DNA from: Branchiostoma belcheri
Lineage: Eukaryota; Chordata; Leptocardii; Amphioxiformes; Branchiostomatidae
Length of the DNA stretch: 64,000 nucleotides
Assembly (NCBI RefSeq): GCF_001625305.1
Contig: NW_017803898.1
Location: 1,067,118 to 1,131,117 of the forward strand
Reading direction: 5' to 3'
Part shown: one piece after another, positions 61,246-64,000 of the stretch
Position numbering within the stretch: the first letter of the stretch is position 1
Layout: each line of letters opens with the position of its first letter
Position numbers and translations under genes: made by a program
The notes under the pieces: model-generated
The model's database searches: none
What the model saw: only the letters and a program-made list of their open reading frames with translations
What the model was told of the DNA's origin: nothing

Positions 61246-63798
61246 CTACAGTTTGCTCATAGCTTGAGCTACTTTAGAGCTGGTTCTCCTCCCCAGAGCT
61301 GCTGAGATGAAACTGCCAACACTGGTCAGCTTGGCCAGGTCTACTCCCTGTGGTAGAGAGAATACAGCAGGTTACAGCACAAGACTTGGCCTTATACATC
61401 CAGTATGTGTAGCATGTAATCTTTATCATTTAAATCTTTGGGGGATTTTGAGGAAAACTTGGATGCATGGGTATGGTTACCTCATATCTCTCAATGTATA
61501 ATGATACTGCTTTTGTATGTAACCCAGGTGAGGTTAAAAAGCTTCCCTACATTAATATATTCAAAATATGTGGTCACATTATCAGCTAGTAGCTGCATAG
61601 TGCCCACATTGTATTGTCTTGCTGCAATTTAAGTAAAGAAATTTATTGGTACTGGTTGCTAAACTGGTTGCAGCTCTCTATGCAATTGTGTACACTTGTC
61701 ACAATGTGCAAATCACCTGGAATGAAAACCGGATTTGAAAGACAGGTATATCATTTTTCTAACTAGGGAACAATAAGTTTTTGCCACAAAAAAACAACAA
61801 AACTTTTATATTGTTCAGAGATAGCTAGAAAACACAAGAAGTGCTACCATTCTGATGCCCAGCCCATGTAACATATACTAGGGAACAATGAGAACTTTTA
61901 TATTGTTCAGAGATAGCTAGAAAATACAAGAAGAAGTTAGGTACCGTTCTGATGCCCAGCCCATGTAACATGTACACAACATCCTCCGTCGCCACATTTC
62001 CTGACGCTCCCTTTGCGTACGGACATCCACCAAGACCAGCTACGGAAGAGTCCACTACACTCACCCCCATCTGCAAACAAAAATGGTTCAGTCTGATTGT
62101 ACACAAGTACATCATCATCATAAATCAATTCCTGTGTCACAATAAAGTAGCGGTCAGTGGAACTTGTTGTGCAATTACATATTTGTGCTGTTTAGGAGGG
62201 ATACCATGTAAGGGATTGTGCTTTTTGTATCTGTCAGTCCTAGTTGTGATAGTGTCTATAAGCTGAGAAGTTCTCGTTAGTCTGCCGCTAACCTCGCCAC
62301 AGAGAGGTGGTAGCCAGTTGCTGAATTTTTATGATATATATATATATGACTGGTTTATTGATAACGACGTAAAACAGTTTTGCAGAACCCAGGGGTTCTG
62401 AATTGCACTGTTACTTACAATTACAACCCATTAAAAGCTTTAAAATCGAACAACATCTATTACAAACATATACACATATGATAAAATCTATTAGAGTTAT
62501 AAATGTTAATAAGTTTACATTGCTGGATAAAATACATATTAAGATTACGAATTCGAGGTAAAACAGTGGTCATAAAGAAGGCTACTAAACAAAACGTGTT
62601 ATTAAGGCATGACAGTTAATTACCCCTCAATGACTGGAAGGTCGTAACCGAGTACGCTCGATTACTTATTTAGTAGGCTAACAATATATGGGATGGAACT
62701 GTTGCGGTAGCGCTGAGTCTTTGCAACAATACAGTTCAGTTTGTGACTAGTTCGGGTCAACTCGGTCCACTACCCTGGTCAACTCGGTCAACTCGATCAA
62801 CTCGGTCAACTCGGTCAACTCGGTCCACTACCCTGGTCAACTCGGTCAACTCGGTCAACTCGGTCCACTACCCTGGTCAACTCGGTCAACTCGGTCAACT
62901 CGGTCAACTCGGTCAACTCCGTCCACTACCCTGGTCAACTCGGTCAACTCGGTCAACTCGGTCAACTCGGTCCACTACCCTGGTCAACTCGGTCAACTCG
63001 GTCAACTCGGTCAACTCGATCAACTCGGTCAACTCGGTCAACTCGGTCCACTACCCTGGTCAACTCGGTCAACTCGGTCCACTACCCTGGTCAACTCGGT
63101 CAACTCGGTCCACTACCCTGGTCAACTCGGTCAACTCGGTCAACTCGGTCAACTCGATCAACTCGGTCAACTCGGTCCACTACCCTGGTCAACTCGGTCA
63201 ACTCGGTCAACTCGGTCTTCGCCCTGAGATGGAGGGAGCCAATGTCTGAAGGAAGCAGAGTTCAGTAGACTGAGTCCGAACTTCGTACACAGCAGTTCTC
63301 TCCTTCTTTCAAGGGTAGACAGGCCGAGGACTGTAAGTGCTTCAGAGTAACAGGTGTACTTCTTGCCCAGAATGGTGCGGCATGCGCGGCGTTGAACTGT
63401 CTCTAGACGGGTTGACTGGAGTTTGGTGAGACCAGGGTTCCATACCGGTACAGCGTACTCGCACAAGGGGCGCACGTAACATGTATAAACGGTGACAAGA
63501 TGTCAACAGTTGTCTGGCAAACTTATAACACAGAAATAATATTTGGTATATGTTCAATCTATATAAATTACTATATCATATAACTGTAAATGTAATCATA
63601 CACACAAACCTGTAGTGCGGTGAGTATGTTAGCGAGAGCCTGTCCGTAGGTATCGTGACAGTGAACGGCTAACGCACTGACGGGAACTTCCCTCGTCACA
63701 GCCTCCAACATAGCCTGCATCCCCCCCGGCGTCCCCACCCCAATGGTATCTCCCAGCGAGATCTCGTAACATCCCATGGAGTACATCTTCTTAGCAAC
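61246..63798 (-). CDS. HMGCL: Hydroxymethylglutaryl-CoA lyase, C-terminal three exons
   Basis: Cleaves HMG-CoA to acetoacetate and acetyl-CoA, the last step of ketogenesis and leucine breakdown. Exons: 63798-63610, 62070-61945, 61347-61246, all phase 0. Upstream exons lie beyond 64000. Visible motifs: [20 protein letters not shown], the metal-binding [12 protein letters not shown], and [14 protein letters not shown] with the catalytic-loop cysteine. The protein ends AQAMSKL and TAG; SKL is a canonical peroxisomal targeting signal (human HMGCL ends CKL), so dual mitochondrial/peroxisomal location is likely. The N-terminal mitochondrial presequence cannot be seen. Identity is secure from the near-complete match of the C-terminal third to the animal enzyme. 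Confidence 0.95.
61830..61885 (-). repeat. Copy of an HMGCL exon end plus donor
   Basis: TGATGCCCAGCCCATGTAAC with the adjoining intron (AGATAGCTAGAAAA) repeats the junction at 61915-61970, period about 90 nt. The donor GT is kept; the last codon is ATG instead of ACG. Confidence 0.8.
62662..63480 (-). mobile_element. LINE ORF2 C-terminal fragment split by a minisatellite
   Basis: The minus strand encodes [20 protein letters not shown], then CRTILGKKY and SFRHWLPPS (63475-63230). After the minisatellite it continues [20 protein letters not shown] to a stop at 62662. Both parts belong to the conserved end of non-LTR retrotransposon ORF2. Located in an HMGCL intron. Confidence 0.8.
62754..63213. 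repeat. 9-bp minisatellite (CAACTCGGT)n with 13-bp spacer units
   Basis: About 460 nt of CAACTCGGT repeats with occasional CAACTCGAT, punctuated by CCACTACCCTGGT blocks. It lies inside the LINE coding end. The long open frame over it is an artefact of the repeat. Confidence 0.95.
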
Positions 63799-63889
63799 CT
63801 GTACACAGATGTTAGATTATTATTGATTTGATTTGATTTATTTAAGAATTGCAACAGTGCAATACACGCGGAACAGAGGCAGCTGTTGC

Positions 63890-64000
63890 TGGTGTTGTGT
63901 CCTACACATAGAAATGGATACTGGACAGACAATACTCATCTTCACTTGAGTCTAGCGGGGAAAGTCGTGTTAAGTGCCTTTCCCAAGGGCACAAGATCAG
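63890..64000 (+). mobile_element. SINE-family body, truncated by window end
   Basis: AAGTGCCTTTCCCAAGGGCA at 63974-63993 is the body block shared with the tRNA-derived SINEs at 33120, 42110 and 58800. Confidence 0.45.

Noticed and set aside
62754-63213. Possible CRISPR-like array
   Set aside because: Units are 9 and 13 bp with no unique spacers; eukaryotic context; a plain minisatellite.
62743-63249. 168-residue open frame of Asn/Ser/Val or Arg/Ser/Thr repeats
   Set aside because: Produced entirely by the 9-bp minisatellite.

Overview
The window looks like nuclear DNA of a chordate invertebrate, most likely an amphioxus (Branchiostoma). The genes have many GT-AG introns. The proteins are close to vertebrate PUM, EFHC1, GGT, PFDN1 and HMGCL but not identical. 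The introns are packed with MITEs, tRNA-derived SINEs, LINE fragments and minisatellites. The species call is inference. There are two assembly gaps, at 44591-44610 and 56774-57694.

Layout: (1) 1130-28785, minus strand: a complete Pumilio RNA-binding protein gene. Twenty-three exons join in phase to 1212 codons of protein, and there is one extra in-frame exon (5966-6034). Intron 2 is 11 kb. (2) 28786-31210: spacer between divergent genes. (3) 31211-39358, plus strand: a complete EFHC1-like ciliary protein gene, 11 exons, 642 aa, three DM10 domains and two EF-hands. (4) 39940-55345: a large head-to-head inverted duplication holding two gamma-glutamyltransferase copies. The minus copy (41553-48123) is broken: exons 2-3 are absent, a DIRS-like retroelement and a gap sit in their place, and there are two 1-nt frameshifts. 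The plus copy (48571-54235) is intact except for a frameshifting deletion in exon 2. (5) 55957-59457, plus strand: prefoldin subunit 1, 3 exons, 127 aa, with a 921-bp gap and retroelement debris in its first intron. (6) 61246-63798, minus strand: the last three exons of HMG-CoA lyase, ending in the peroxisomal signal SKL. Its 5' exons lie beyond the window.

The genes are unrelated housekeeping and ciliary functions: mRNA control, axoneme structure, glutathione metabolism, chaperone, ketone and leucine metabolism. They do not form an operon or pathway.

The most striking pattern is shared across loci. At about 15 exon-intron junctions in four of the five gene families, a short piece of exon with its splice site and some intron is repeated in tandem in the adjoining intron or 3' flank. 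Donor or acceptor dinucleotides are nearly always kept, and differences between copies fall mainly at synonymous codon positions. One duplicate in the Pumilio gene is a phase-matched 69-nt exon that repeats the first Pumilio half-repeat and looks functional.
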